This document shows, in pieces, positions 35,942-48,551 of a DNA stretch of 64,000 nucleotides. Source of the DNA: Hirundichthys speculiger. Lineage: Eukaryota > Chordata > Actinopteri > Beloniformes > Exocoetidae. The stretch is taken from positions 4,485,501 through 4,549,500 of the forward strand of contig JAGFBZ010000814.1 of NCBI GenBank assembly GCA_018398805.1, given 5' to 3'. The notes under the pieces are model-generated. The model saw nothing but the letters and a program-made list of their open reading frames with translations, did no database searches and was not told where the DNA came from. The first letter of the stretch is position 1. Each line of letters opens with the position of its first letter. The position numbers and the translations under genes are program-made.

Positions 35942-36632
35942 GGCCCGATCTTCTGCCAGATCTCCTAAAGCCGCTATTTAGGTATAGCGGGTAGCAGGAG
36001 GGGTGTTTCCCAGCAAAGAACGCGATCTCATGCCCAGCTCGTCTGGGACTCTGCTGTAGAGCTTCCTCCTCTTCCCTCCTCCTCCTGATATATACATAAA
36101 AATACTTTTACACAGACGATTCCTATCAGCTACCTGAAAATCCCAGATTGTCGGTGCCCTCCCAGTAAACACACTGGTCGTCTGTGGTTTAACTGTCGAG
36201 CAAGCCGTTTAAGACAATCTCCGCCATTTTCTCAGGGGTTCAACTGAGGCCAGATCACGCTTTTTATACAAGAGTTAATTCGAGAGGTAGGGCCGTTTGT
36301 GCACGTCCACATGTGACCAGGTGGACGCACATTGATGCCATTTGGATGCGCTCTTGTACGCGCCGACATGCGGTTAGCGGGTGGTCAGACCACCCGCTAA
36401 CCGCATGTGTGTTAGCGGGTGGTCAGACCACCCGCTAACCTGCGATCACAAGCTACTGAGTTTGCAGAAAGGGCAAAAGACCTATTGCTACACCCACAAT
36501 GTCAGTAAGGGAGTCGGCATAATGGGTAGCGGCTTTAGGGAGCAGAAGATTGCATCAGTGGTGGTTCCTAAACCCGCAATTTGCGGGTAGCGACTAGTGG
36601 GTAGCAGCTAGCGGGAAGTGTACGATCGGCGC
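35942..36632 (+). mobile_element. Family H copy 2: short non-autonomous form with both ends
   Basis: Left end GGCCCGATCTTCTGCC and right end GTACGATCGGCGC mirror copy 1. Flanking TGAAG at 35937-35941 and 36633-36637 is an exact 5-bp duplication, suggesting a hAT group with short target sites. Shared interior blocks with copy 1 are CAGCTCGTCTGGGACTCTGC (36036 on), the segment GACGATTCCTATCAGC near 36115, and CACATGTGACCAGGTGGACG near 36308. The dimerisation exon and the RTE/SINE insert are absent. At 691 bp it is a deletion derivative that would have needed transposase from a full copy. Confidence 0.75.
36366..36439. repeat. Two adjacent perfect palindromes in family H copy 2
   Basis: First: 21-base arms at 36366-36386 and 36388-36408 (ACATGCGGTTAGCGGGTGGT...), separated by one A. 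Second: 14-base arms GTTAGCGGGTGGTC at 36411-36424 and its inverse at 36426-36439, again with a single A between. The second repeats the core of the first, so the array looks locally duplicated. Confidence 0.95.
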
Positions 36633-37218
36633 TGAAGTCTCCAGTTTATGAATTCACAACTGGGCTTCAAATCTACTAAGTAAGTAAATACCATTCCTCT
36701 GAATTTTAAAATCTTTTTTAATAAGAGATCATGTGTGTTTGCACTTATCCCAATTGGAGTGTGCTTCTGAGATCTAATGCAATGAGTTGATGTTCAGGCC
36801 TAAATCATTCTTGATTACCAGTTGAATGCCACATACAGGCAGATCTCATGGCTCTTGGAGACATGAAGGTTGAGTTCCCCTGATTAGCAATGATAAAAAA
36901 AAAAGAAAAGAAAACCGAACAAACCTAGAAAGAAAAATACATAAGACAATATTGAAAGAAATAATGTAAAATCTGTGCTGACACCCAAACAAACCCACCA
37001 TGTGATCTGCTTCTTCACTGTGTTGTTAGGGTTAAGATTCTGTAGAAATTTACAAACTCTGGGTATAAAACCATAAAAATAAACTTTTCAAATTACATAA
37101 ACCCAGATGAACTTACCATAGTGACTCTTTTATGTCAAAGCTCTGAATGCTGATGCTCAGGCTGAAATCAGTCAGTGACAACAATAAAAAGTTTTTTGGT
37201 ACATTTTAACTTAAGCAT

Positions 37219-37286
37219 TCGAAAGAATGCCCCTCTTTTTTTTAGCAATTATTATTATTATTTATGAAAGAATTACCCTCTTCTTT

Positions 37287-37330
<44 letters not shown>

Positions 37331-37430
37331 CAGTATTGTTTTTAGCATTATTATTTATGAAAGAATGTCCCTCTCCAGCATCTATTTACATTTTTCAAAC
37401 AGTGACCTTTTTTTTTTTTTTTTTTTTTTA
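37219..37430. repeat. (TAA)n microsatellite flanked by repeated short units, and T22
   Basis: A (TAA)n tract at about 37288-37330 is bracketed by related sequences: GAAAGAAT-NN-CCCTC occurs near 37219, 37266 and 37360, twice preceded by TATTATTTAT. This suggests local slippage or tandem duplication. A T22 run follows at 37408-37429, and a C17 run lies at 37560-37576. Confidence 0.75.
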
Positions 37431-40400
37431 CAAAATTAATGCACAAAATAAAGTCTATATTTTCATTCTTTCACTTTCTGTTTGTGATGTGAAGCCCACA
37501 CCACTTAAGCCAGTATTTACAGTTACAATCTGGCTCTTGTTTTCCAATAAGCCAAGCTTCCCCCCCCCCCCCCCCCTCCTTTTTTTCTTTTCTTTTTTAA
37601 TTCATTTAGCTGTAAGGCAGAGTGTGATAAGACAGAACGAAGACTTCCCTCATAACGAGGCACATGCCAAGTCTGACATAATCCAATCTGGTCCATTTTC
37701 ATCAGCTTTTGGTTTATGTATTTTGCTTCTCTTTTGGACTTTCCTTTGGTTCCAGCAATGGCTCAAAAACCTGAAATGACACAATTCGGTCGCACTTGTA
37801 TGGTGGTAAGGCTGCAATCCAAACAGCTTTTCTGTAGAAAAATCCTTGAAGACCCACACACATTTAAATCTGGCCCTGGGGGCAACAGGCTCTAAACCAC
37901 TGAGATAAAAAAAAAACATCCAGGCCAAAAGCAGAAATATATATTTTAAGGAAGGGCTTACCATGGCAACAAAAAGCATGTCAAACTTGTGGAAAGAAGG
38001 CATTCTGACTGAGCAGTAAACACAGACCAGTGTGCCCGTAGGAAAGCCTAGGAAAAGCTCTCCGCATATTAAAAGACCCAGCCTCACACATGTATACAAC
38101 AGAAAGAGAAACAATGGTAGTAATAACAGGCGATGCGTCAGGGTGCGGAAAGACGGTTAAACGGTCATTTGTGAGAAGAAATGTAAAGGAGTCTAATAGA
38201 TACTGCACCACAGGCAGAGGCCTGCAAAGGCAGCAAATAGTGTACTTAAATGTTACATTGGCTCAGCAAGGAAAAGCTTATTCCACTCCTCTGGTCTGCA
38301 ACTTGTCAAACTATAAACCAAATATGGTCCATAGATTGGAAACATTTCTGAGTAACTTCAGACCACAGATAAAACATCACACTAATGTTGTAGTGTGACG
38401 AAAACTGGCAAAAGCAATAACACAAATGTACTAGATATTTCATAAAATGTATCATGTAGAGATATTTTTTTAAAAAAAATACTTTATCTGCTAACTCTTA
38501 AACTATTCTGGCTGTGACTGAAAACAGGAAGGAAAAAAAAATCATATACATTGCTACTCTGTGCAACTTTCACTGTGACACCCAATAAGGTAATATTCTT
38601 CTTTAATGATACCTTATGAAGGCAAAACAAAAGTCAGAGGTGAAAATAGGTAAAAAGACAAGAGTAGGATTCCCAAAAATAAAACCTTACCACGTCCTCA
38701 TTTTCAATTCACACTCATGCCATGAATGCTTATATTTCAAGTGTAAACACAATCAGTGCTATGCAGGAATGATGAAAAGCCACTGCTCTTATTATAGGAG
38801 AAAAATAGCAGGCTCTTATGAAGGGATTGATTGTTTTTAAATTGTAGATCTTTGTAAGAGGAGTGTAAAGTAGAGCTAAGTCTCCATTATAGGACGCTGC
38901 TGCTACATTGCTTTTGATTTTCTGTCAACATCCCTCTTACCAACCATGTGCTGTATTTACTAAATGCATTGGAGCCAAGAAATGAATTGAAAATACCGTT
39001 CATCTTCTGCAGTCCAAATTGTGTCAACCAGCTGGAGGTATTGCAGGTTTTATACTCTGTGTGCCTCACTGTGCCAACATTTCAGAGACTATAGGACTCT
39101 CCTCAATAGCTGACAGCACAATATGAGTGCAGTTATTGTCACAAAACGGAACAAACATTGACCATGAACTAAGCAAGTAGGCATCTCACTCCTGCAAAGC
39201 ATTTCTTTGGAGCGTTAATACACAAAAAAAGAAGTCAATGTATGTTTAATAAATGTATGCTGTCCTTCCTCTGGTTTAACTATTTTCAAGGTCAAACAGT
39301 GTCTTACAATGGCAATGGTTATTGAAATGCTTAAAAAAAAATGTGCATGAAATACAACTTCAAAAACTTTCCTGGCAGGATGAGTGATAGCATTACAAAT
39401 GTAAAACCTCACATTCAAATATGAAGCTAACATGAAGGTAACACTACTATTATAAGTCAGCCATCAGCAACCCTACCCCTTCACTTCTCCCTCAGAGTCA
39501 TGGCCCTTCTGTCCCCTCTAAGCACCCCAATAAATTCAAATGTAATGTTCCTAAATGAGATCACTTACATGTGCCATTTCTCTTCAGCTATATTTATCAT
39601 CTAACACTTTGGCCTTCATTAACAAATAGCACTCAAGAAGATGGCAGTGGTGAATGATTCCCCATCACTGCTGCTGCTGTAGAGACGGAAAGAAAGACAG
39701 AGAGAAGGACACTAGTGAGGTTATCACTTCAATTTGTGACAAGTGAAAGTGCAAAGTGTTTGTGAGGTCAGCTTATTTACTAGCTAACAGATTTGGACAA
39801 ATACTGTAAGAAACGGGAAGAATGGCAAGGACAAATAAGAGCATAATCCTGTGCAATCAATATTTTGACAGTTTGTTTCCACATTTTAAATATAACGTGC
39901 AAATACAGTTGCAGGCAATTAGGATGCCAAGGTAGAAAGAGAACTCATCTCTGCTCACCAAAACAGTCCAGAATCACAATTCCAACCTGGAGGCATTTCA
40001 TATTACGCAATCACACATACATAAACACAGACAGAGTCCCTGCGACAATATCAGTTGATGTAAAGCCAAAGATAACACCCACTGTCCAACTGGTTCGACC
40101 ATTTACATCAATGGATTTAAATGGCTGCCATCTCAAGCACTGTGTACAACAGCAGAGCACTTTTGTATGGAACTGCCACTGTTATTGTACGGAGTGCACA
40201 TCACTTAAGGTCAAGCCGTGCTATTGTTAAATTTATAGTTCACCTATTCTTCTTGCCCTGGCACTGTCTCCTCATCAGTACTGGCAAAGGAAACCTTCAG
40301 TTTAGCTATTAATTATGACGCCAGTGGAAAGATGCACAAAGCAAGGGTAACCCGCTTTTTATTTCCTTTAATAAACATTTTAAAACAGCTTCATTATAAT

Positions 40401-42248
40401 AATGTATTTTGATTAACGATGTTTACTATAGTGCTGGTAGTGAAAATTGCTTTCTCATAAATTAAACTAATAAAGGTTAGTTGATGAATTATTGCCTAAA
40501 TATTAAGTGTTAGAGTCTAATTCATTCACTGCAATTCAACTATATAAAGTACAAAATCTGCAAAATCAACAATTTCAAAGAATAATCAACAAAATTAATT
40601 CGCCAATTATTAATTATTTGCCAATTACTATCATGATAATGTTTTGTTTGTTTCATTTTCAAATAAAGGTGAGTTGATTTTAAGTATTCATTTTAAGTAG
40701 CTGTGCAATACCAGTATTATTGTAACTCAGCAATATTAAATCAGGCCGGTAAATGCTCATTAGGACACTTTAGATTGTAATAATATAAAAAAAAAAAAAC
40801 ATGTTTTCTTTTAAAAACCATACTAACTGGTTTTTACTGTGACAAAAAAAACATTTGCCAAAAGTTAATATTGCTTGATTGTAAAAAGCAATATTTAAGA
40901 ATAACACAACTTATTCAAGTCTAGATGTAAAAGAAAATGCTGATATATTAACAAAACATGACAACTAAAATCCACCTGACACACTATAATTTCACATGTA
41001 GAAATCAATTTGTGATATTTACACTAGCTTATACTTTTTATGCCAATGACAATACAAAAACATTTATTTTTATAACGGCCACGTTCAGTTCTTTTCCAAT
41101 GACTACATGTTCATACTGATTTCAAACAGTGCTTTTGGAGTCTCTTGTATTTAACAGAGCAAAAGGCTGTGTACCCTCAAGGTAAATTTACTATCTCTCT
41201 CAAAAAATATGTAGAAAATAAAGAGGTGGGAAGCTTTGTGGGCAAGTCAAAAATCTGTAACATGTCTGTGTTTCATCTAAATCACTGACAGAAAAATAGC
41301 CTCTAGCATGAATCTCAAAGTTAACTATGACATCTGGCATGGGCTCTGAACACCATGACAGCATACACCACAGCTACACACACACACCACAGCAGAAAAC
41401 AAGTCTAGTGCAAGAAAAGAAACAGCGAGTAAGAGAAGAGTAGACAGATTGATAATGTAGCTGAATGCAGTGCAAATATATTAGTCATTACATTATTTGA
41501 TGTGAAATTAGATTATTTGTTGTGAAGTTAAGTGTTGGCGTAGTGTTTTTTTTTTATGTAAAAGAAACTGAGAAGCATGTGTTAGTAGTAAAATACACAA
41601 ATTGTGCTAAGCTGTTAACTGAGAATATACTCTAGATTTACAGTGACTATTTGTGGTCATTATTCATTTATGGACAAAGGATTCAGAAGTGATGGTACAT
41701 GAACACCTGGATGCACTGGGGCATTATGGGCATAATGTAGTACAAATATTGATATCTGTATATTCTAATGCTGTAATTCAGGATGGGAGTCTAATCGTGT
41801 AAAAGAAAAAGCCTGAGAAGATTTGCTGGTAAAAATTAAAGTCATATGCCAGAGTGACAGACAGAAAGAGAAATAATAGGGAGAAGAAATTCTTCTGAGA
41901 AGTGAGAAAGAGAAGTGGCAGGTATTACTTTGGACATTGCCACTCAGTTCCCCCTGTAATCAGGCAAAAAATATAGATTTAATGGATATTCAATTATATT
42001 AATTATTTCACATGTCTTCTTCTTGTGTTGGTCAAAACTCCTCTTCATTCAGATGTATCACTGAACCACATTTTTGCGCTGGCAAGGATGGATTGACAAT
42101 ACAAGGAAAGAGTGAAGTCAACTTTCTTTAATGTCACTGACAGCTTAGCATGTAATTACTGTCAGTTATGCATAATAGTAGTATCTAGAGAAGTGCAAGG
42201 ACAATCAGTGTAGCTTTTGGAATTGCAACAACTATATAACTGTTGCCT

Positions 42249-42251
<3 letters not shown>

Positions 42252-42328
<77 letters not shown>

Positions 42329-42338
42329 TACATACACA
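42252..42338. repeat. (TA)n(CA)n compound microsatellite
   Basis: About 32 TA units pass into CA repeats. Tyr-Ile reading frames on both strands are artefacts. Confidence 0.9.
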
Positions 42339-43064
42339 TCAATTTTACTCAGTGTTTTGGATTTTCTTTTCCAATATCTTATAAAGATCTTGGATGGATT
42401 GTCCAGCAGCACCCTCTTGTGGAGTGAAAGAAAAAAGCATCCAGCATTTAGTTCTCTCTCTTTTTCTCTCCGCATCCTGCTGCAGTACTTTTCACTTGAC
42501 TATATCTTCCCTCCAGCCTCTTCCTCTCAGAGACACACAGCCACTTCCCTTGCATTACATCTCCCTCTGAATTTCTCACTTGGGCTCTGCGCGATCTTAG
42601 TGACCTCTTAGTCAAATATTTAGATGTTCGATTTCAGCCCCTTTAAGGAACTGCCTCACAACCTCTCGACATAAATAAATCGATAGGATGAGTTCAAATG
42701 CCAGTGAAAATGTTCAAACATAAACAGGTTCATTGGGAGGCTGCGTTTGGGGAGAGTATTGGCAGGGGTGGAAGTGCTGGTGGGGGGGGGGGGGGTGGCA
42801 ACAAAGGGGGGCTGTGATGCTAATGTATGCACAGCCATAGAGCAGCTATGCATATGCATATGGGTAGAGGGGGATTACACACAGGGATGAGCAGAGATAC
42901 AGAGAAGGTTTAAAAAGATGGTGAACACTTGGGACACAATGAGGTAAGGTGAGGCATTTATGTTTACCAGGAGAACACAGAATGGAGATGAGGGGATTTT
43001 GGTACATCATGGCAAAAGTGGGCTTTGCCTCGTGCTAAACAGAGTGACCTCTAGTCAGGGCCTT

Positions 43065-43135
43065 GGGGGAGGTGGGTGTGGATGGGGTAGAGTAGTTAGA
43101 GCAGCCGACTCACTGTTCCCTTCAGGGAGCAACAC
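43065..43135 (+). mobile_element. Possible tRNA-SINE head fragment (weak)
   Basis: GGGTAGAGTAGTTAGAGCAG and CCGACTCACTGTTCCC resemble the A-box half of a tRNA-derived SINE. No B box or body follows, so the call is tentative. Confidence 0.3.
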
Positions 43136-44330
43136 TGCACCAAAAAACATTGGACAAACCAGGGCATTAATATCCTCACACTAACCCCTTGACAATACCC
43201 CATTATGTATGTACGCCTCTGTGCATTACACACCTTGAACTAGAAACAATTGCGCCCTTTTTCTTTCTTTCCCTTCAGCACTTGAACCGCAGCCAAGAAA
43301 TGCAATGAGCACATTTTATTATATATTTCTTAGGCAAAAAAACAGAAGCAAAAAAGCACACACACACCACTGAACACCTTCTCTGTGTTCTTTACACAAT
43401 CAGTTACCTTGTGACACCTACTTTTGCTGCAAATGACTGTTTGCCTTTTATTCTGCTCAGTGTTTTCTCTCTATCTTCCCCTTCCAGCCATGTGTATCAT
43501 CTCTTAATTACCATTCTCACTGATTCCAGCCTACAGTTGCATGCTAAAATTCAGCCTACAGTATTAAATAAAAAGGGAGCTAGTAAGGTGCAAAGGGGCA
43601 GATGGCAACAAAGTCACAAGGGAGGGGTATAGAAAAAAAATCAAACACCAGCTCTGGCCGTAGGGTAGCAGCGTTGGCACAGTATTATGATGTTTCTAAA
43701 TGGGGAGTGTATCTGGTGACATAGGTTCCAGTTCAGATATCGATTGCTCCTGTGGACTCAACACTAACAGCAGTGGAGAGCCATTGAACTTTAAAGCAAA
43801 TAGTCCTTCTCCCCCGCTCAGCGTCCTCTCACCGACGATCAATACAGGTCGGCCCAGCTCGGCTAACACCTCTATCTGGGTAATATAATGACCTTCTTCT
43901 AAAAGTTACTAGCCAGCAAGCGATTCAGACACGCTTGATAAAATTTGGAAATGGGGGTCAAGAATGGAGAAAAAGCATATAAGATTATTCACACTATTTA
44001 TGTAGTTTCTCATTGTTACTTACACTGAATAATAATAAAGCAGTTAATTGAGGACAGTGTTAACAACAATTATTCTGCCTAAATTGAGATAGACAAGAAG
44101 TTGATCTGAAAGTTGAAGCTTTCACTTGAACAATAATTTTCAAATAATGCCAAAAAATTATATCTTACAAGTACTTCATATGGGAGTAAAATTAATGAAG
44201 ACTGGACTCTCCCCGCGCGCCTATTGTCTTGTAACAGTCTTCCATTTATTTGCATGCTTAATATAAGGAGGTGGGCTAGGAGTCTGTTCATCATTAGCTC
44301 CATATTAGCCACTGTGACCCAAATGTTCTC

Positions 44331-44458
44331 CACTTCATTACTCTGCTGCTGGGGATGAAGACGGAGACGATGACCTCGGGAAGAGAGGAAGGCCGAGGGG
44401 TTCAGCATGGCTGGACAGAGATCAAGTGTGAACAGCAAGAAACGCCCATTTCCCATTC
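44331..44458. repeat. Duplicated ~125-bp unit, copy A
   Basis: Aligns with 45771-45894 in direct orientation. Shared stretches include CACTTCATTA, GGTTCAGCATGGCTGG, CTCAAGTGTGAACAG / ATCAAGTGTGAACAG and the closing CCCATTC. I estimate roughly three-quarters identity by eye, with small indels. On the minus strand both copies are open for about 40 codons from ATGGGA, sharing LFTL and CPAMLN, but substitutions do not favour third positions strongly, so coding is doubtful. Confidence 0.7.
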
Positions 44459-45770
44459 TTGATCACCCTGGAATGTCTAAAATGGGATACGGCCCATATT
44501 CACCTCGTCCTTGTCCAGAAACACAAGATTAAAGTACTTCCTTACAACATGTTATCTTAGAAGACATAAGGAATTTCCATATTTGCACAAATCAAAAATA
44601 TCTTACTTCAACAAGAAATAGCCCATATGAAATTCACCTAATATGGATCCTTCATCTGTTTATATTGAGCCATAAAGGAATTTTAATATTAAGATTTTTT
44701 TTTTTTTTTTTTGTGTCTGGGTCAGACAGTTCTACAGAAAATCCACTCAGTTCTCTTTTCCTGGATGCTACGCAGGAACAGTACAAAAATACTTGTAAAC
44801 TGAGCACCACTGGACCAAAGTAGACAGTGCAAAGGTTTCTCAAGCCTGGACTTTGTGTTGAAGGGCATTGCTGTGAAACAGGGAACTGCATAAAAGCAGG
44901 CTTCAAAGCAATATGCAAAAAGAATGCAGTTTTTCCAGTTGAAATCATCTGATCCTTTCCATGCCCGAATCAGCTTCAGCTGTAAGCCATCGCTGACAAG
45001 GAACACAAAAGGGAGAGGCAAATGAAAGAGAGAGGGGGATGGAGAGAAAACAGAAAGGAAAAAGTAATTTGAGAAAAAGCAGCATAGTGCAAAGTGTTTA
45101 AAGATGGCAGATGTCAGAAGTCAGACAGTTCCTGGCATCAGTACTTAAGAATGTGGCAAGTCATGTGGCAAGAGAAAAGGCCATCTTAAAATGGAATGCA
45201 AAAGGAGTTTCAAATATGGCGACACTGAAACTCAAAATCTTTTGGCTTGCGGATTTCTGCAGCAGCATGGATTTCTACACAGTAGCTTTACTGCGTAGGA
45301 AAGTGTTGAGTGCTGACTGAAGGAATTTCATTTTTTGAGAATCAGAGTAACATCCATCAAAACAAAAAGTACCTCATTCAAAGGCTCAGGCAGACTGTGA
45401 CCAAAATTAGCGCAAACATGTTTGTTAGCAAGTCTGTGCATATTTCTAGTCATGCAAGAGGAAATAAATTCACAACTTTGAAAAGTATATGTAGAATTAT
45501 CATGTTTGCAGTATAACAATACATAGTTTCCAAAATATGAACACACATAAACATTGTCTTCACACCAAAAGTCTGACTGACTGATGTGCAACACAGATAA
45601 ATGCATATGCATTAATCTGTATACTCCAGGATATTATCAGAGTAAATATCTTGGGGTTCAGTATTTGTAGTTCTGAATGATGTCTTAATGCTGTAGTCAA
45701 ATTTAATGGAAAAAGGCAGGCTGGTTCACGATTTTAACTTCATCAGTTTATTGTTAACCAGAGTGGTACT
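44459..45770. other. Non-coding interval between the duplicated units
   Basis: No gene or mobile element is recognised; a 15-base poly-T run occurs near 44698. Confidence 0.5.
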
Positions 45771-45894
45771 CACTTCATTACCCTGTTGCTGGGAGAGACA
45801 AGATGATGGCCAAGAGAAGAGATGAAGGCTGGGAGGTTCAGCATGGCTGGGCAGAACTCAAGTGTGAACAGAGGAAACGCCCCCTCTCCCATTC
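45771..45894. repeat. Duplicated ~125-bp unit, copy B
   Basis: Partner of the unit at 44331-44458, 1,440 bases downstream. Sequence outside the unit does not match. It could be a duplicated regulatory element or an unrecognised short interspersed repeat. Confidence 0.7.
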
Positions 45895-46934
45895 TACAAG
45901 TCCCAAATTCCCTTTGAGACCTCAGCACAAGTACCAGTCTTCATTCAACAGATCCCTGTCCAACATGGATGCCTCTCACAAAAAGGATCAGTACTTATGA
46001 ATAACTCTTTTGGTAGTGACCACTCCCCTCTCCCATATTAGAATACTTGAGGAAATTTTAGGAACATGTAGTCATTGGCGGTTTATGCCAATTACTACAT
46101 GAGATAATGATCCCTCCATATCCATAATATTATCCATTGATAGAGTAGGTTTTCAAATACTGTGCATTAAACTACTTCAGCATGGGCTTGGCATGCTGTA
46201 GTTTTTCTTTCTGGCCCATTTCTTTCATTTTTTTCCAAGTAATTCCCAAAGTTATTAGGCTCAATAGCACTGCAGTACATTATGGTTGTGTGGAGAAGCC
46301 AGAAACAAGTGGCACTGTCCTAGAGCTGAACTCAGGAACTGTTCTTACACATGTGTCACCTTTAATCTTTTGACCCCATTTCTCCTCCTACAGCAACCTC
46401 ACCAAACAACACACTCAATTGCCCTAGCCCAAACTCTGTCCCTCTCATAATATTATCTTAAGAAATGTGGAAACAATTGATCCTCCATCTGATTTTGGCA
46501 CTCAAAATGACTACCACATTGGCATACTCCAAAAGTGTGTATGTGTGCACAAGTGTGTGGAGGAGGGCTTCCCCCGAGGGACTCCACTTAGAAATTCCAG
46601 AGGTTGTGTGATCCAGGTCCTCTCATCATGGCAAATTGACCATGTACACTTGACAGCCAGCTGAGTAATCTACCGACACGTTGGATTTAACACACCATTC
46701 TGCAATTACAGCAAGAAAAATAACTTTGAGGAAAAAAAGCCATAAATAACCTAGCAGAGAGGGACCCTCACTCTCTCCTTGCCCTCTGAATTTTGTTGAG
46801 AAAACAGTCAATAATGAAAGATCCACAGTGTTATTGTAGTGGCAGAAAACATCCCACCATCAGCTGCTGCTGATGCTGAGTGTGATGTCTCAGTTGCTGC
46901 TGAGTAACGGACATAACAACCCAGTGCATTTGTG
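45895..46934. other. Non-coding interval
   Basis: Nothing recognised besides ordinary sequence. Confidence 0.45.
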
Positions 46935-47284
46935 GAGATATCTGGACAATTATAATTCAAATCCAAAATACTTTATTAATCCCCAAATGGAAATTAACTG
47001 GTGCAGTAGTTATGATTTAATTATCTTCTTCAATGAGTTATTGCAGAAGGTTATTGCTGTGGGCAGGAAAGATGTCCTGTAGCAGTCTGTGTTCCACTGA
47101 ATCTAAAGAAGCCTCTGACTAAAGACAATCTGTTGTTAAATCACCATGTTTAGCAGAGGATGCCATTTGCTATGTAGAGGGTTGTCATTTTATTTTATGA
47201 AGTACCCTCCTATTCCCAGTCAGCTCCAGAAATGTCCCCAGAACAGAGCCAGCCTTCTTTATCAGTTTTTTTCAGTTTCTTTAA

Positions 47285-47466
47285 GTTACTGGTTCTGATG
47301 CTGCTAAAATGGTAAGATATCAGCTCTTAAATAAAACTCTTATGAGCAATCTTTGTGGTTATCATTATGTTAGTCCAAACAAATGTACCTTAAGTTGTAC
47401 CAGGCATTAAAATGAACAAGAAATTGAAGAAAACAAGGGTGGTCTAATAATTTTTTTCATGACTGT
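47285..47466 (-). mobile_element. Tc1/mariner-like fragment inside LINE copy M
   Basis: The right edge reads TTTTTCATGACTGTA, whose reverse TACAGTCATGAAAAA is a typical TA-flanked mariner-like terminus. Next to it (on the minus strand) come ATTATTAGACCACCC and TTGTTTTCTTCAATTTC, which I recognise from a frequent fish repeat. The left boundary is approximate. It interrupts the LINE frame between KKGQSSLF-type and KLIKKAGSVLG-type sequence. Confidence 0.5.
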
Positions 47467-47538
47467 ATGTATCATCTTGCTGCAAATGCTGAAGGACCTA
47501 AGTTTCCTCAAGACGAAAAGGCTGCTCTGTCCCTTCTT

Positions 47539-48460
47539 CTAACCAGCATCAGTGTTGCATCTCCAGTCCAGTCTGTTGTCCAGGTAAACACTGAGGTATT
47601 TATACTCCTCCTCCACCACCTCAACTTCTTCTTCCATGATGAAAAGGCTGTTTGATTTGCTCCTGGCTCTCCTAAAATCCACAATCATCTCCTTTGTCTT
47701 GTTAACATTCAAGCTGGGATGATAGTCTCCACACCATGCCATAAAGTGGTCCACTGGTTCTCTTGTACTCAGTCTCTTGTCCATCACTGATACACCCCAC
47801 AACTGCAGAGTCATCTGAGTATTTCTGCACATGACACTGACTTGCACTGGAAGTCTGAGGTGTACAGAGTGAAGAGAAACGGTGAGAGTACAGTCCCCTG
47901 TGGTGCTCCCGTACAGCTGATCACCTGGTCAGACACACAACCATCTCACAAACTGATGTCCATTTGTCAGGTAGTCAGTAATCCAGGTGATTGTGGAGGC
48001 ATCCACCTGTCCCTTTGGGAATTTTTTATGGAGTAAAGCAGCCCGGATGGTGTTAAATGCACTCTATTAATCAAAGAACATGATCCTCACAGTGCTACCT
48101 GGTTCATCCAGATGACTGTGGGTTAGTTAAAGCAGGTGTATGATGGTATCTACAAGCCTCATGACAATAAGCAAACTGCAGAGGGTCCTGCAAGGTGCTT
48201 GTTATTTAGATGGGCTATTAAAAGTCCATCCAGGACTTTGATCATGCGGGATGTAAGAGCAACTGGTCTATAGTCATTAGGAGAACATGAATTATATCTT
48301 TTGACTACCAAAATAAGGAACTTGAACCTTCCACAGAACTTGAACCTTCTCCTGACTCAGACTAAGATTGAAGATGTACTGTAGGATCCCACATAGCTGG
48401 TCCATACAGGCTTACCGAACTTTGGGGCTGACACCATCTGGACCTGCAGCTTTATTCTTG
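47539..48460 (-). pseudogene. LINE reverse transcriptase fragment (copy M)
   Basis: Ordered pieces on the minus strand: NKNKAAGPDGVSPKV (48450), ALTSRMIKVLDGLL (48230), HLDEPGSTVRIMFFD (48090; the Asp here belongs to the catalytic palm), QVDASTITWITDYLTNG (47990), TQMTLQLWGVSVMDK (47800; the usual DD pair of the active site has been lost by mutation), HPSLNVNKTKEMIVDFRRAR (47720) and EEYKYLSVYLDNRLDW (47600). The TKTKE and YKYL blocks are diagnostic. Stops and frameshifts lie between the pieces. This enzyme would have copied its own RNA at the insertion site. Confidence 0.8.
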
Positions 48461-48520
48461 TTTAGTCTCTCCAGCCGTTTCTTCATCTGACCGCTAGAAA
48501 CAAACAGGTGAGAGGGAGTG

Positions 48521-48551
48521 GTCTCCAACCACATCTGATGTGGTTGGAGAC
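48521..48551. repeat. Perfect 15-bp palindrome inside LINE copy M
   Basis: GTCTCCAACCACATC (48521-48535), one T, then GATGTGGTTGGAGAC (48537-48551). The sequence falls in the linker region of the LINE, where a palindrome is not expected. Confidence 0.95.

Larger units (their letters stand above)
36638..44330. other. Non-coding interval with several simple repeats
   Basis: No supported gene. Besides the repeats listed separately, a G14 run lies at 42782-42795. Short reading frames here contain low-complexity or ordinary random sequence. Confidence 0.5.

Noticed and set aside
38090..38398. A reading frame with GDASGCGKT, resembling a Walker A nucleotide-binding motif
   Set aside because: The rest shows no P-loop fold features, no Walker B, and the surrounding DNA has no gene context; the match is short enough to be chance.
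44079..44456. A host coding exon at duplicated unit A
   Set aside because: The partner copy breaks the frame after about 40 codons and substitutions show no clear coding pattern.
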